Below, one piece after another: positions 25,555 to 34,633 of a stretch of DNA of 64,000 nucleotides. The stretch lies in assembly GCF_002251735.1 (NCBI RefSeq), contig NZ_NOXS01000030.1:1-64000 (forward strand). Reading direction: 5' to 3'. Within the stretch, counting starts at the first letter, position 1; every line of letters starts with the position of its first letter. Made by a program: the position numbers and the translations under genes. Under the pieces are notes generated by a model. That model saw only the letters and a program-made list of their open reading frames with translations, was not told where the DNA came from and searched no databases. Source of the DNA: Elstera cyanobacteriorum (lineage in GTDB: Bacteria; Pseudomonadota; Alphaproteobacteria; Elsterales; Elsteraceae).

Positions 25555-26682
25555 CTATTTAACCGGCACCTGACTGACCTGCGTGCGCCGGTCCCCCAAA
25601 GCAGCGGCATAGGCTTCCACCTGGGTGCGGATGTCGGGATCTTCGGGGACGGTGCGGTCGAGTTTGATCTGATCGCCCTTCCAGGCCTTCGGATGACCGT
25701 CCTTATCGAAGGTCACGTTCAGCTTGCCAAGGTAATGGCCGAAGGACGCCGCCTGCGCCAGCAGCACCGGCTTGCCGCCCGGCCCGGTGATCACCTGCGG
25801 GGCGCCCTGGGGCTGGCCGCCGCTGTGGGCGCCTTTGCCCGACACGCCGATGATCACATCAATCCCAGCGATACGCTGGGCGATATCCTTATCCTTCTCC
25901 GCCCCGGCAGACGATACGGCGACCACCGTCTTCGTGCCCATGAAGCCAAGCTGCTTTAGCCAGAACGGCGCCTTGGCTTCAATCGGCACGATGGTCGCGT
26001 TGACGGGCGCTTTCGACTTCTGCGGAATATTGAGATCGGCAATCCCCAGCAACCCCAGGCGCTGCACGCCCCGGTCGGTCGCCAGCATCGGATAGATCTG
26101 GTCCTTCAAATAGGGATCGCGGTCGGTGCCGATATTGGCACCCAGAATGGGGAACTGTGCCGTGCGAATGAACTTGCCGAGCACTTCCGACCCTTCGGAG
26201 AATTCCGCCGCGCCCGCCGCCATCGCATCGAAGCGGGTGCGGTTCATCAGGTCGGCCAGAACATCTTGCTTATGCTGGGTCCAGAAAGCCGTACCACCGA
26301 ACTGCCCGCCGGCATCGAGCAACAGCACCGTGCTCGCGCGGGCACGCTCCAGATTGGCTTGCCCAGCCAAGCGCGCAAGACCGCCCAGGCAGGCATCGGT
26401 CGCCCGTTCTTCCAGCGTGCAGGGCGTCCCATCGGTCTTCGACGGCTCCATGCGCGACGCCACGTCGCCGGTATAAAGAACGGTTAGATTGGTATCGGCC
26501 CTCGCCGCCTTGCCGAAGACCAGCGGCATGACGAGCCCCATGAAGATGCCAAGACCGATGGTCGCCGCCAGACCGTGCTTTGGGTTGGTGCGCCAATAGC
26601 GCCCCTCCCCCTCGTTCGGGGGCGACATCAATTCGGCGAGCCGTTCGGCGAAAGCATCCATCGGGGCGGAGGTCGGCACCAT
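25555..26682 (-). CDS. Degenerate 5'-nucleotidase/UshA-fold membrane protein
   Basis: About 375 residues: a cytoplasmic head, one TM near residues 42-62, then a periplasmic domain with the fold markers of UshA-type metallophosphatases. The metal ligands appear lost. The usual HTNDxHG is YTGDVASRM, the Gly-Asp block is LLLDAGGQFGG, and GNHEFD is GAAEFSEG. A non-catalytic binding or scaffold role is therefore likely. It is upstream of selO on the same strand with a 3-base gap. The start is uncertain between the GTG at 26694, the ATG at 26682 and a further ATG. Confidence 0.7.
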   Translation of the reverse strand: MVPTSAPMDAFAERLAELMSPPNEGEGRYWRTNPKHGLAATIGLGIFMGLVMPLVFGKAARADTNLTVLYTGDVASRMEPSKTDGTPCTLEERATDACLGGLARLAGQANLERARASTVLLLDAGGQFGGTAFWTQHKQDVLADLMNRTRFDAMAAGAAEFSEGSEVLGKFIRTAQFPILGANIGTDRDPYLKDQIYPMLATDRGVQRLGLLGIADLNIPQKSKAPVNATIVPIEAKAPFWLKQLGFMGTKTVVAVSSAGAEKDKDIAQRIAGIDVIIGVSGKGAHSGGQPQGAPQVITGPGGKPVLLAQAASFGHYLGKLNVTFDKDGHPKAWKGDQIKLDRTVPEDPDIRTQVEAYAAALGDRRTQVSQVPVK

Positions 26683-26825
26683 AATCAGTCTCACTTCAAG
26701 GTTTTAGCTAAAATCGCTAAGACTTCGGATTCACGTTGGTAATACGTAGCGCAAACACGTGGGCTTGCCAATCATCTTCTGTCGCGCTTGGATGCCGCCC
26801 CGATTGCTGCCATGGAGATGGTATC

Positions 26826-27758
26826 GTGACCCTGCTGCTCGCAACCCCCGGCGCCGCCGAACCTTGGCTTAAAATTTTGCGGGCGGAAGCGCCGGATCGG
26901 GCCGTTCATCTCTGGGGCCAAACCGACGCGCAGACCCTTGCCACCATCCCCTACGCGCTGGTGTGGAAACCCCCTGCGGATCTTTTTGCCCCGCTGACCG
27001 GCTTGAAGGCGATTTTCAATCTGGGGGCGGGGGTCGATGCGCTGCTGGCGAACCCCGGCCTTCCCAAGCACGTGCCGCTGGTGCGGATCGTCGATGGCGG
27101 TATGGCCGCACAGATGGCGGAATATGCCCTCTATGGGGTGCTGCACGTCCATCGCCGCTTCGATCTCTTGGCCCAGCAGCAGGCAGCCAGCGTGTGGAAC
27201 GATCCCGGCATCTGTGATCCGGCGGAAACCCGCGTCGGGATTCTTGGGCTGGGGGCCTTGGCCCAGGGCGTGATCGAAAAATTACAGCCCTTCGGCTTTC
27301 CGCTATCAGGCTGGAGCCGCTCGCCGCGTAGCGTGCCGGGCGTCACCACTTATGCCGGGCTCGATAGCCTTCCGGCGTTTCTGGCGGGCTGCGACGTGCT
27401 GATCGTGCTGCTGCCGCTGACGGCGGAGACAGAGGGGCTTTTATCGGACGCACGGTTAGCGCATTTGCCGCCGGGCGCCTCCGTCATCAATCTGGCGCGT
27501 GGGGCCTTGATCGACGAGGCGGCCTTGCTCGCCCGGCTCGACAGCGGCACGATTCGCTTTGCCTTGCTCGATGTTTTTCGTCAGGAACCACTCCCCGGCG
27601 ATCATCCTTTCTGGCGGCACCCCCGGGTTAGGGTCACGCCCCATACCTCCGCCGCGACCTTACCACGTGAGGCTATTCAGCAAATCCTGGGCAATATCGC
27701 CGCCTTCGAGCGGGGCGCGCCGATGCAGGGGGTGATCGACCCGACGCGCGGTTACTGA
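26826..27758 (+). CDS. GhrA-like glyoxylate/hydroxypyruvate reductase
   Basis: A 310-residue member of the D-2-hydroxyacid dehydrogenase family, which reduces glyoxylate or hydroxypyruvate with NADPH. The Rossmann motif is GILGLGALAQGV, the catalytic Arg lies in INLARGALIDE, the Glu in FRQEPLPGDHPFW, and the His in VTPHTSA. The reading frame opens upstream, but GTG at 26826 with GGAG 9 bases before it gives the normal N-terminus (TLLLATPG). It is divergent from the UshA-fold gene, with about 130 bases between. Confidence 0.9.
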   Translation: MTLLLATPGAAEPWLKILRAEAPDRAVHLWGQTDAQTLATIPYALVWKPPADLFAPLTGLKAIFNLGAGVDALLANPGLPKHVPLVRIVDGGMAAQMAEYALYGVLHVHRRFDLLAQQQAASVWNDPGICDPAETRVGILGLGALAQGVIEKLQPFGFPLSGWSRSPRSVPGVTTYAGLDSLPAFLAGCDVLIVLLPLTAETEGLLSDARLAHLPPGASVINLARGALIDEAALLARLDSGTIRFALLDVFRQEPLPGDHPFWRHPRVRVTPHTSAATLPREAIQQILGNIAAFERGAPMQGVIDPTRGY

Positions 27759-28078
27759 CAGAGGGCGGCGGCTGAACTCGACAAGATCAGCCACGCCCCG
27801 GCCCGTTTCAGCCGGGCGTGAAAATCGGCTGCATCGCTTTGGACGATGAACACCGACGGCAGCCCGCCGGGCGCCACCAGCGCCGCCCCGGCTTCCGCGA
27901 CGGCGGCCAGGGTAGCGTCGCGGGAATAGGTCGGCGGGAAAACAACGGCAACCGGCTCCTTTGACCCTAGGGGGGCGCTAAGGCCCGCCCCGGCGGCCAT
28001 CAGCGGCAGCCCGAGCGCCAGCGGCAAGCTGAGCCGCCCGACCCAGCGCCGCGCGCCGACCTTAGGCGGCTTGGGCAT
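27752..28078 (-). CDS. Small exported or membrane-anchored protein behind MCP
   Basis: A 108-residue protein with a hydrophobic segment at about 17-33, then [23 protein letters not shown] and a C-terminal [11 protein letters not shown] recall similar short proteins in other alphaproteobacteria, with the VFPP and AGAWL patterns, but no function is known to me. Its ATG lies inside the end of the chemotaxis receptor gene (17-base overlap), so it is probably translated by coupling. Its end overlaps the stop region of the convergent reductase gene. Confidence 0.65.
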   Translation of the reverse strand: MPKPPKVGARRWVGRLSLPLALGLPLMAAGAGLSAPLGSKEPVAVVFPPTYSRDATLAAVAEAGAALVAPGGLPSVFIVQSDAADFHARLKRAGAWLILSSSAAALCQ

Positions 28079-29531
28079 CGGCCCGTACGTCGCCGAGGAA
28101 CGCATCGACGTCGCCGCGCAGTTTTTCCGTCTGTTCGGATAGGGTTTTGGCGACGCCGAGCAGCGTATCGGCAACCTGACGGGCGGCGCGGGTATCGCCG
28201 GAAATCGCCGTAATCGCCCCGGTCGCCGAGGCAACTTCCTGCGCCACCAGATCGACCCGACCCGCGAGATCGCCGGTCACGGCGTCCTGCTGATGCACCG
28301 CCACCGCTACCGACCCGGCAAGGGTGTTGATATCGGTGATCGCATGCCCGATGCGCAGGATCGACTCGACCGCCTCGTCGGTCTCGCTCTGGATGGCGGA
28401 CACCTGACGCTGAATATCCTCGGTCGCCCGGGCGGTTTGCGTGGCGAGTTGCTTCACTTCGCTGGCGACGACGGCGAACCCCTTCCCGGCGTCCCCGGCG
28501 CGGGCCGCCTCGATCGTGGCATTCAGGGCCAAAAGATTGGTTTGGGCGGCGATGTCTTGGATCAAGCGGATGACCTCGCCGATTTTATCAGCGGCCTCCG
28601 CCAACTGCTGGACCCGCGTGCCGGTTTCTTCGGCGGAGCGAACGGCCTGTTGGGCGGCGGCGGCGGTTTCGTCGATCTTCGCACCGATTTCGTGAATGGA
28701 CTGATGGATCTGCTGGGTCGCGGCAGCGGCGGCAATCGCCCCTTCATTGGCAGCGGCGGAGCTGTGCGTCACCCCCTGCGAAGCATCGGCGACATGACCG
28801 ACCGAGGTTGCCAGCGTGGTTGCCGACTTCTGCATCACCGTCGCCTGCTCGGCCAAGCGGCGGGCGATCTGGCCGACGCGCGCTTCGAACTGTTCGGCCA
28901 TCTTCAGGCGGGCGGCGCGTTCCTTGGCTTCCTGCGCCTCGTCGCGCGCCCGCTGACGGTCGGCTTGCGCGGCCTCGGCTTTGGTCTTTTCTTCCAGTTG
29001 CTCCAGGGTTTTCGCGGAAAGCACCAGGGTTTTACCCAGCATCCAGCACAGCCACACCAGCGCACCGGTTTCCAGCACCACAATCACCGCATGCAGAATC
29101 ACACGGGCTAAATCCGACCCGCCCGCGAAGACGGCGGCGGGAAAGACGAAGTTGAGAATGAGGTGATGCACCGCCGTCACAGCCGCGCCCATCAGCACGA
29201 CGCGCCCGTCACAGAAGGTCGCTAGGATCGCGATGGCGGCGAAATAATACATGTGCATATCGGCCTGCCAGGGATGCCCGGCCAGCGCATAGACCATCAG
29301 CGAGACTTGGCCGATCAGCGCGGCCGCCAGCGTCATGCGGGTTGACAGCGCGGCCCGGTTCGCCGCCCAAGCCGCGACGCTGGCGCCGCTGAGCGCCACG
29401 CTGATCAAGCTGGGGGCGAGCAAATCGCCACCGCGTAACCAAACGGTCAGCACCACCACCGGCACATGCAAAGCGATGAAACCGACCAGGACGGCGGCCA
29501 TTGTATGACGCAGGCGAACAAGCTCATCCAT
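28062..29531 (-). CDS. Methyl-accepting chemotaxis protein with polytopic membrane domain
   Basis: A 489-residue receptor. The N-terminal 185 residues form about six TM helices without a large periplasmic domain and contain [14 protein letters not shown] and a later HH pair, which may bind a ligand or metal in the membrane. A coiled coil follows, then the signalling domain with the hairpin tip [19 protein letters not shown] near residue 355. It should control CheA. GAGG lies 8 bases before the ATG. No che genes are in the window, so it is an orphan receptor, co-transcribed with the small downstream protein. Confidence 0.92.
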   Translation of the reverse strand: MDELVRLRHTMAAVLVGFIALHVPVVVLTVWLRGGDLLAPSLISVALSGASVAAWAANRAALSTRMTLAAALIGQVSLMVYALAGHPWQADMHMYYFAAIAILATFCDGRVVLMGAAVTAVHHLILNFVFPAAVFAGGSDLARVILHAVIVVLETGALVWLCWMLGKTLVLSAKTLEQLEEKTKAEAAQADRQRARDEAQEAKERAARLKMAEQFEARVGQIARRLAEQATVMQKSATTLATSVGHVADASQGVTHSSAAANEGAIAAAAATQQIHQSIHEIGAKIDETAAAAQQAVRSAEETGTRVQQLAEAADKIGEVIRLIQDIAAQTNLLALNATIEAARAGDAGKGFAVVASEVKQLATQTARATEDIQRQVSAIQSETDEAVESILRIGHAITDINTLAGSVAVAVHQQDAVTGDLAGRVDLVAQEVASATGAITAISGDTRAARQVADTLLGVAKTLSEQTEKLRGDVDAFLGDVRADAQAA

Positions 29532-29804
29532 TCGTTGGACCTCGGTCTTAGGGAGTATGATTGGATACGATGGTAATGGGCGGTCGGATCACCGGGCGCG
29601 CAAATAACAGCACCGCGCCCGCCCAAACCCCGTATCGAGAGCGCCAATAAATCGTCGCTTTCATCCGATTGGCCGCGATAATTCCGCTGATAAGTTTAAA
29701 ATTGTGCTAAATTAGCAAGGCGCCGATTGCGGGTTACGTTTGCGTCAGCGTCAAGGCACGACCGCATCCATGTCTTGCGAGAACGCATAGGCCCCTGGTT
29801 TCCC
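29532..29804. promoter_or_regulatory. Divergent region between MCP and histidine kinase
   Basis: About 270 bases, with an AT-rich stretch at 29685-29716. It contains the perfect inverted repeat TGCTAA-A-TTAGCA (29705-29717), a possible operator. No convincing -35/-10 pair was found. A TTG at 29727 with AAGG upstream is an alternative kinase start. Confidence 0.4.
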
Positions 29805-31523
29805 ATGAGCAGCACCGCCGTTGGCAGTAATCGTTATCATGCTGAAGTTCTTCGGCTTTTTTTAAAGCAGACGCCGATTAACAGCGGTGTGACGGCAACC
29901 GCAGCGCTTGTGGTGATGGCGCAGTTCGTTTTTAGCGACTATTTGTCGCCGGTGGGTTTTGCCCTCTCGCTGGTTTGGGCCGGGCTGCATTTGGGCGGCA
30001 GCCTGTGGCATTATCGGCGTTGGAGACTCTCTCAAGGCAAAGCCCGGATTTTAACGCGCTCCCGCTTCCGCCGCCTCGCGCGGCGGTCCGTCTGGGGCAG
30101 CGGGATTTCCGGGGCGCTGTGGGGGGCTTCCTGCCTCTTCATGCAAGAGGCGCCGCCGCTCGATCAATATATCGTCGCCCTCGCGGTTGCCTCCATCATG
30201 TCCGGGTCGGTGACGACCTTGGGCGCCCTGCGCTACGCCGCCTATGCGTTTCAGACCGCTGGCATGCTGCCGTGGGCCGTGTTTTTTGCCGTTCAAGGCG
30301 GCGTGCATTGGACCTTGGCCATCCTGGCGGCAGTATACTGGGTGGCGATGACCCTCAGCGTGCGCCGGGTCAATGCCACCTATCGTGAAGCCATCGTCGC
30401 CCGGGGGGCGCAGGCCCGTCTCTCGCGCCACCTCGCCCGCCTGCGTGAAGAATGGCTGACGGTGGCCTCGGTCACCGATGCGGTGGCGCTCTTCGATGCG
30501 CAAAACCGGCTGATTTTATGGAACCGGGCGATGGAAACGCTGCTCTCCGCCGTGCCAAGCCTCGGCATGGGGTTCGAGGCCTTCCTGACCCTCGCCCCTT
30601 GGCAGCGCACCCCGCTGGCCGAGGGCACGATTGGACAGTGGAGCGCCGATTTCGCCGTCGGCGATGGGCGCTATATGCAAAGCATTCTGGCGCAGCGTGG
30701 CGCGTGGCGGGTTCTGTGCCATCGCGACGTAAGCGCGCTGAAAGCCCGGGAACTCAGCCTCGACGCCGAACGGGCGCGCGCCGTGCGCGCCGACCGCGCC
30801 AAAAGCACGTTTCTCGCGACCATGAGCCACGAGCTGCGTACCCCGCTGAACGCGATCATGGGCTTTTCCGAAGTTATCCGCGATGGCCATGTCAGCGATC
30901 CCCGGCGCATTGCCAATTACGCCGGGGATATTCATCAAAGCGCGGCGCATTTGCTGGCAATCATCAACGATATTCTCGACATCGCCCGCATCGAAAATGC
31001 CGAAATCGTCCTGCACCGCGCCCCGATCCCGATGGCGGAGTTGGTGGCCGAAACCGCCCGGATCAGCAGCGGCCAAGCCCGGCGGCTGGGGGTAACGGTC
31101 CACGCGCGGGGCGGCGACGATTGGCCGTTGATCATCGGCGACCGCACCCGCCTGGCCCAGGCCATCTGCAATTTCCTATCGAACGCCGTCAAAGTCTCGC
31201 AGTCAGGCCAGATCGTTCAAATGACGGCCCGGATCAGCGAAGAAGGGCGTTATCTGCTGACCGTGCGCGATACCGGCCCCGGCATTCCGCCCGAACGACT
31301 GCCGGACCTTTTCCGCCCCTTCGCCACCTTCGACGACCGCGACGCCTATCGCGCCGCCGGGGAGCGCGGCACCGGCCTGGGGCTTGCGATTACCAAAGAT
31401 CTGCTCGATGCGCATGGAATCGCCATTTCCATCGAGACCCAGGTCGGCACCGGCACTTCGGTAACGCTCGACTTTACCCCCTGCATCGAACTGCCCCGCG
31501 ACGCGGAACCGGGCGACCTTTAA
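29805..31523 (+). CDS. Membrane-bound hybrid-free sensor histidine kinase
   Basis: About 572 residues. The N-terminal 190 residues hold about six TM helices; a PAS-like domain follows (VASVTDAVALFDAQNRLILWNRA is its opening), then HisKA with the phospho-acceptor in MSHELRTPLN. The ATPase domain shows NFLSNAVK, DTGPGIPPE and GTGLGLAITKDLL. No receiver domain is fused and no response regulator gene is adjacent, so the partner is unlinked. The start is uncertain (ATG 29805 or TTG 29727). Its end overlaps the convergent pseudouridine synthase gene by 4 bases. Confidence 0.88.
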   Translation: MSSTAVGSNRYHAEVLRLFLKQTPINSGVTATAALVVMAQFVFSDYLSPVGFALSLVWAGLHLGGSLWHYRRWRLSQGKARILTRSRFRRLARRSVWGSGISGALWGASCLFMQEAPPLDQYIVALAVASIMSGSVTTLGALRYAAYAFQTAGMLPWAVFFAVQGGVHWTLAILAAVYWVAMTLSVRRVNATYREAIVARGAQARLSRHLARLREEWLTVASVTDAVALFDAQNRLILWNRAMETLLSAVPSLGMGFEAFLTLAPWQRTPLAEGTIGQWSADFAVGDGRYMQSILAQRGAWRVLCHRDVSALKARELSLDAERARAVRADRAKSTFLATMSHELRTPLNAIMGFSEVIRDGHVSDPRRIANYAGDIHQSAAHLLAIINDILDIARIENAEIVLHRAPIPMAELVAETARISSGQARRLGVTVHARGGDDWPLIIGDRTRLAQAICNFLSNAVKVSQSGQIVQMTARISEEGRYLLTVRDTGPGIPPERLPDLFRPFATFDDRDAYRAAGERGTGLGLAITKDLLDAHGIAISIETQVGTGTSVTLDFTPCIELPRDAEPGDL

Positions 31524-32272
31524 ACCTCTTCCGGGGTCGGGAAGCTCGCCAGGAGCGTGGCGAGAGCCTCGGGCACCGGCGCGGTCACCGACAGCGGCGG
31601 CTTATTAGCGCGGGGGGCGAAGGCCACCTGCCGGGCGTGCAGACACAGGCCTCCAGGCTCCGACCGCCCATAAAGCCGGTCGCCAACAATCGGACACCCG
31701 AGGATAGACGCCGCGTGGACGCGCAATTGATGACTGCGCCCGGTTTGGGGGTGAAACTCTACCCACGTCCGGCGATTGGCCGTTGCCAGCACGCGCCACT
31801 CGGTCACGGCTTCTTGCGCCTCCTCGCCGTCATCGGCTTTTGCAAGACGGACAGTGACACCGCCGGGGCGTTTCATATCGACCAGCGGCGCCGCGATGAT
31901 GCCTCGGTCGGTGTCCGGTATCCCCTCCAGCACGGCCCAATAGGTTTTTTCGACCTGACGGGCGGCAAACAACTCGGTCATACGGATCATCGCCTTGCGG
32001 TGACGGGCCAGAATCAAGCAACCGGACGTGTCGCGATCCAAGCGATGCGCCAGCAGCGGCGGCTGCTTTAGTCCGTACTGCCATGCAAAAAGAAGTTGGC
32101 CGAGATGCAAATTTTTTCCACCCGCGACCGAATGGACCGGCAATCCGGCCGGTTTGTTAAGGACTAAAACGAGTCCATCCCGATGCAAAACCCAATCATC
32201 CAAGAGATCGGGGAGTGTTTCGGGGGATCGGCGGCGCCATTCGGCAATTTCTGCGATATCCATCTGCTGCAT
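31520..32272 (-). CDS. RluA family RNA pseudouridine synthase
   Basis: A 250-residue enzyme that isomerises uridine to pseudouridine in rRNA or tRNA. The catalytic Asp is in AHRLDRDTSGCLILA near residue 80; PLLAHRL, GRSHQLRVH and GDRLYG are further family blocks. There is no S4 domain, so it resembles the short RluA or TruC-type members; the target uridine is not predictable. No clear ribosome-binding site. It converges on the histidine kinase gene. Confidence 0.92.
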   Translation of the reverse strand: MQQMDIAEIAEWRRRSPETLPDLLDDWVLHRDGLVLVLNKPAGLPVHSVAGGKNLHLGQLLFAWQYGLKQPPLLAHRLDRDTSGCLILARHRKAMIRMTELFAARQVEKTYWAVLEGIPDTDRGIIAAPLVDMKRPGGVTVRLAKADDGEEAQEAVTEWRVLATANRRTWVEFHPQTGRSHQLRVHAASILGCPIVGDRLYGRSEPGGLCLHARQVAFAPRANKPPLSVTAPVPEALATLLASFPTPEEV

Positions 32273-32538
32273 AGGATGGTTTTATGCCATCCACTCCTTT
32301 ACTAAAATGTTAATTTTACTCACCCGCATTAACACCATCGTTTCCCGGCGCGCGCGTATGACAGGGCCAATGACAGCCATGTCACATAGGGCCGGGGTGA
32401 ATTTTCGCTACACTGCCGTGCAGTGAGAGGGAGGCTTTTCATCTTAATTTAATTCCATATTAAGGGAAATTTTAGACCTAAGCGCCTACCGTCCTGGCAA
32501 GGTAAGAATGTACGCATCCGCTGAAAGGGTATGCTCTG
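32273..32538. promoter_or_regulatory. Palindrome-rich leader of the EPS locus
   Basis: A 266-base region between the divergent pseudouridine synthase and the WecA-like gene. It carries three inverted repeats: TGACA-4-TGTCA (32371-32384), CACTGC-CGT-GCAGTG (32411-32425) and CTTAAT-10-ATTAAG (32443-32464). The density suggests control of polysaccharide synthesis by one or more DNA-binding proteins. No clear -35/-10 pair is visible. Confidence 0.4.
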
Positions 32539-33543
32539 ATGGCGATGATTTTGCTCCAGTTTCTCGCAGCCTTGGGTCTCACCCTGCTGATTCTCTGGCT
32601 TGCGCGTCCGCTGGGCATCCGTCTCGGGGTTCTCGATACGCCGAATGCGGTGCGAAAGTTCCATGCGCGGCCAACGCCGAAGATGGGTGGCACGGCCCTC
32701 GCGGTTGCCGGGCTAGCGTGTGTGCTTTTACAATCTCTTCATATTGGTGTGCCGTTTCCCGCAAAGGTTGGCGTCGTTTTGGTTGCCTGCCACTACATTA
32801 TCGGTCTGATCGATGATCGCGCCGACATTGATGCGCGGCTGCGGCTGATTCTATCGATGGCCGTGGTCGCCGCTGCCTTTTGGCTCGATCCGCGTCTCGT
32901 GCCCTCGGCGCTTCATTTCTCCTGGGAGGTAAGCGTCGGCATCGTGCCGGTCTTTGCCTTCATCGCGGCGGGGCTGGTGCTGGTTTCCTTCATTTTTGCT
33001 GTGAACCTGATTGACGGACGCAATGGCATCCTCGGCGGTTACGCGCTTGTCTGGCTGACGCTGCTTCAGATTACGGCCGATGCCTTGCCGATCCACTATT
33101 ACGGGATCGCGATGGTCTGCTGTGCGGCCTTCCTGGTCGCCAATCTGCGCGGCTTGGTTTTTGCGGGCGACAGCGGCGCTTACCTGATCGCCAGCTCGGT
33201 CGGCATCCTCGGCCTCTATGCACAGAATAGCGGGATCGTTGCGCTCGACCAACTGCTGCTGTGGTTCATTGTCCCGGTCTTCGATGCGGCCCGCGTGCTG
33301 GCGGTGCGCCTGCGCCGGGGGCAAAGCCCGTTCCGCGGCGGGCGTGATCATCTGCACCATGTGCTGTGGGACGATACGTCGCCGCGCTGGGCCTCGGCCC
33401 TCTACGCCAGTGCAACCCTGGTGCCCTCGACCCTCAGCGTGATCGCGCCAGGACTGACAAGCGTGTGGCTGGTCGCGGCGGTGGCGTGGCTGCTGGTCCT
33501 GTCGAACCTGCCGGTTTTTCTCGCTAAGCCGCGTACCGTGTAA
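32539..33543 (+). CDS. WecA/MraY-superfamily sugar-phosphate transferase
   Basis: A 334-residue polytopic protein (about ten TM helices) of the family that moves a sugar-1-phosphate from a UDP-sugar to undecaprenyl phosphate, the first step of exopolysaccharide or O-antigen assembly. Diagnostic blocks are KFHARPTPKMGGTAL, LIDDRADI with the paired Asp, NLIDGRNGILGG, FAGDSGAYL and the late HH motif RDHLHHVLW. In a standard WecA the second block is NxxDG, as here. It opens the locus and probably provides the priming transferase. GAAAGGG lies about 12 bases before the ATG. Confidence 0.92.
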   Translation: MAMILLQFLAALGLTLLILWLARPLGIRLGVLDTPNAVRKFHARPTPKMGGTALAVAGLACVLLQSLHIGVPFPAKVGVVLVACHYIIGLIDDRADIDARLRLILSMAVVAAAFWLDPRLVPSALHFSWEVSVGIVPVFAFIAAGLVLVSFIFAVNLIDGRNGILGGYALVWLTLLQITADALPIHYYGIAMVCCAAFLVANLRGLVFAGDSGAYLIASSVGILGLYAQNSGIVALDQLLLWFIVPVFDAARVLAVRLRRGQSPFRGGRDHLHHVLWDDTSPRWASALYASATLVPSTLSVIAPGLTSVWLVAAVAWLLVLSNLPVFLAKPRTV

Positions 33544-33719
33544 CATTAGAAGCCGCAACGGAACCGCCGATTGCGCTAATGCGCTCGGGGCGTACCTCGG
33601 CGGGCCACCACCGGCGTCTATCGCGGCTGCTTCATCTCTAAGAGCGCTTTTTTGGACGCCGCAATCGCCAAACAATGCGCTTATGATCACGCTATACTGC
33701 CTCGGTGAAAGTGGTTCTG

Positions 33720-34622
33720 ATGAGCAAACTCGTCGAAAAAATTATTCGCAACGCTCGAATTGCTGCGTCACCCTACTTCTGGGGCTTCACTGCGCAACGG
33801 CGTATCCGCCACCCGGACAATCGCGCGAAGATGGCACGCTTTTTAGCGCGTCGGCGTCCACAGTCTGCCATTCGCCCCGGGTCTAACGCGACGGCGGGCC
33901 TCGATAGCTTGGTTCAGAATATGAACCAGCAGGGCTATCACATGCTGTCGGGTCTGGTCGAACCGCAGCAGGTTGCCGAGATGCGGGCCTATTTTTCCGA
34001 ACAAAAGGCTTCCGATCCGTACCGTCCGACCTTTGGCCGATTCCTTCCCTTGACCGAAGCCCGGCCGGAAACCCATGTCGCATTCTTCGATCCTGAAACC
34101 GTGGTCAAGGCCCCTCATGCCGCCGCCCTGGCCAATCATCCCGTACTCCTGGCGGGGATGGAGGCGCTGTTGGGCTGCAAACCCAGTATTGGGTATATCG
34201 CTGCCTGGTGGTCGCTGCCGGGGGATGGAACGGCAGAACATGCCGAGCTGTTTCACCGCGATGTCGATGATTGGGCCTTTTATAAATTCTTTCTCTATCT
34301 CACCGATGTCGATGAGCGCAGTGGGCCGCACATCTATGTGCCTGGGTCACATAACCGCGCCTCGCACCTCGATATCCGACGCTATACGGATAGCGAAGCC
34401 CATGAGTTGGGGCCGGAAGTCCGCTTTACCGGCCCAGCGGGTAGCTGTTTCCTTGAAAATACCTACGGCATGCATCGGGGATTGCCACCGCTCGACCGGC
34501 CACGCCTGATCTTTCAGGTTACCTATTGCCTGATGGGGCTGCCCTATGCTCCGCCCGCGCCCGTTGCCCCGCTGCCGCAGGGATGCGATCCCTTCATCAA
34601 TCGGTTCTATTTTAAGCCCTAA
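33720..34622 (+). CDS. Phytanoyl-CoA dioxygenase (PhyH)-family protein
   Basis: A 300-residue putative Fe(II)/2-oxoglutarate oxygenase. The facial triad is visible as ELFHRDVDD (His and Asp) and, about 90 residues on, TYGMHRGLPP (His). GPHIYVPGSHNRAS is another family stretch. It lies between the sugar transferase and the flippase genes, so it may hydroxylate a sugar or lipid of the polysaccharide; the substrate is inferred only from context. The ATG at 33720 lies in a run of possible starts, and TATACT at 33693 may be part of a promoter. Confidence 0.8.
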   Translation: MSKLVEKIIRNARIAASPYFWGFTAQRRIRHPDNRAKMARFLARRRPQSAIRPGSNATAGLDSLVQNMNQQGYHMLSGLVEPQQVAEMRAYFSEQKASDPYRPTFGRFLPLTEARPETHVAFFDPETVVKAPHAAALANHPVLLAGMEALLGCKPSIGYIAAWWSLPGDGTAEHAELFHRDVDDWAFYKFFLYLTDVDERSGPHIYVPGSHNRASHLDIRRYTDSEAHELGPEVRFTGPAGSCFLENTYGMHRGLPPLDRPRLIFQVTYCLMGLPYAPPAPVAPLPQGCDPFINRFYFKP

Positions 34623-34633
34623 TCGGACCAAAC

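Noticed and set aside
30452-32071. A 539-codon rightward open frame
   Set aside because: Out-of-frame shadow of the histidine kinase and pseudouridine synthase genes, with low-complexity Arg/Pro composition.
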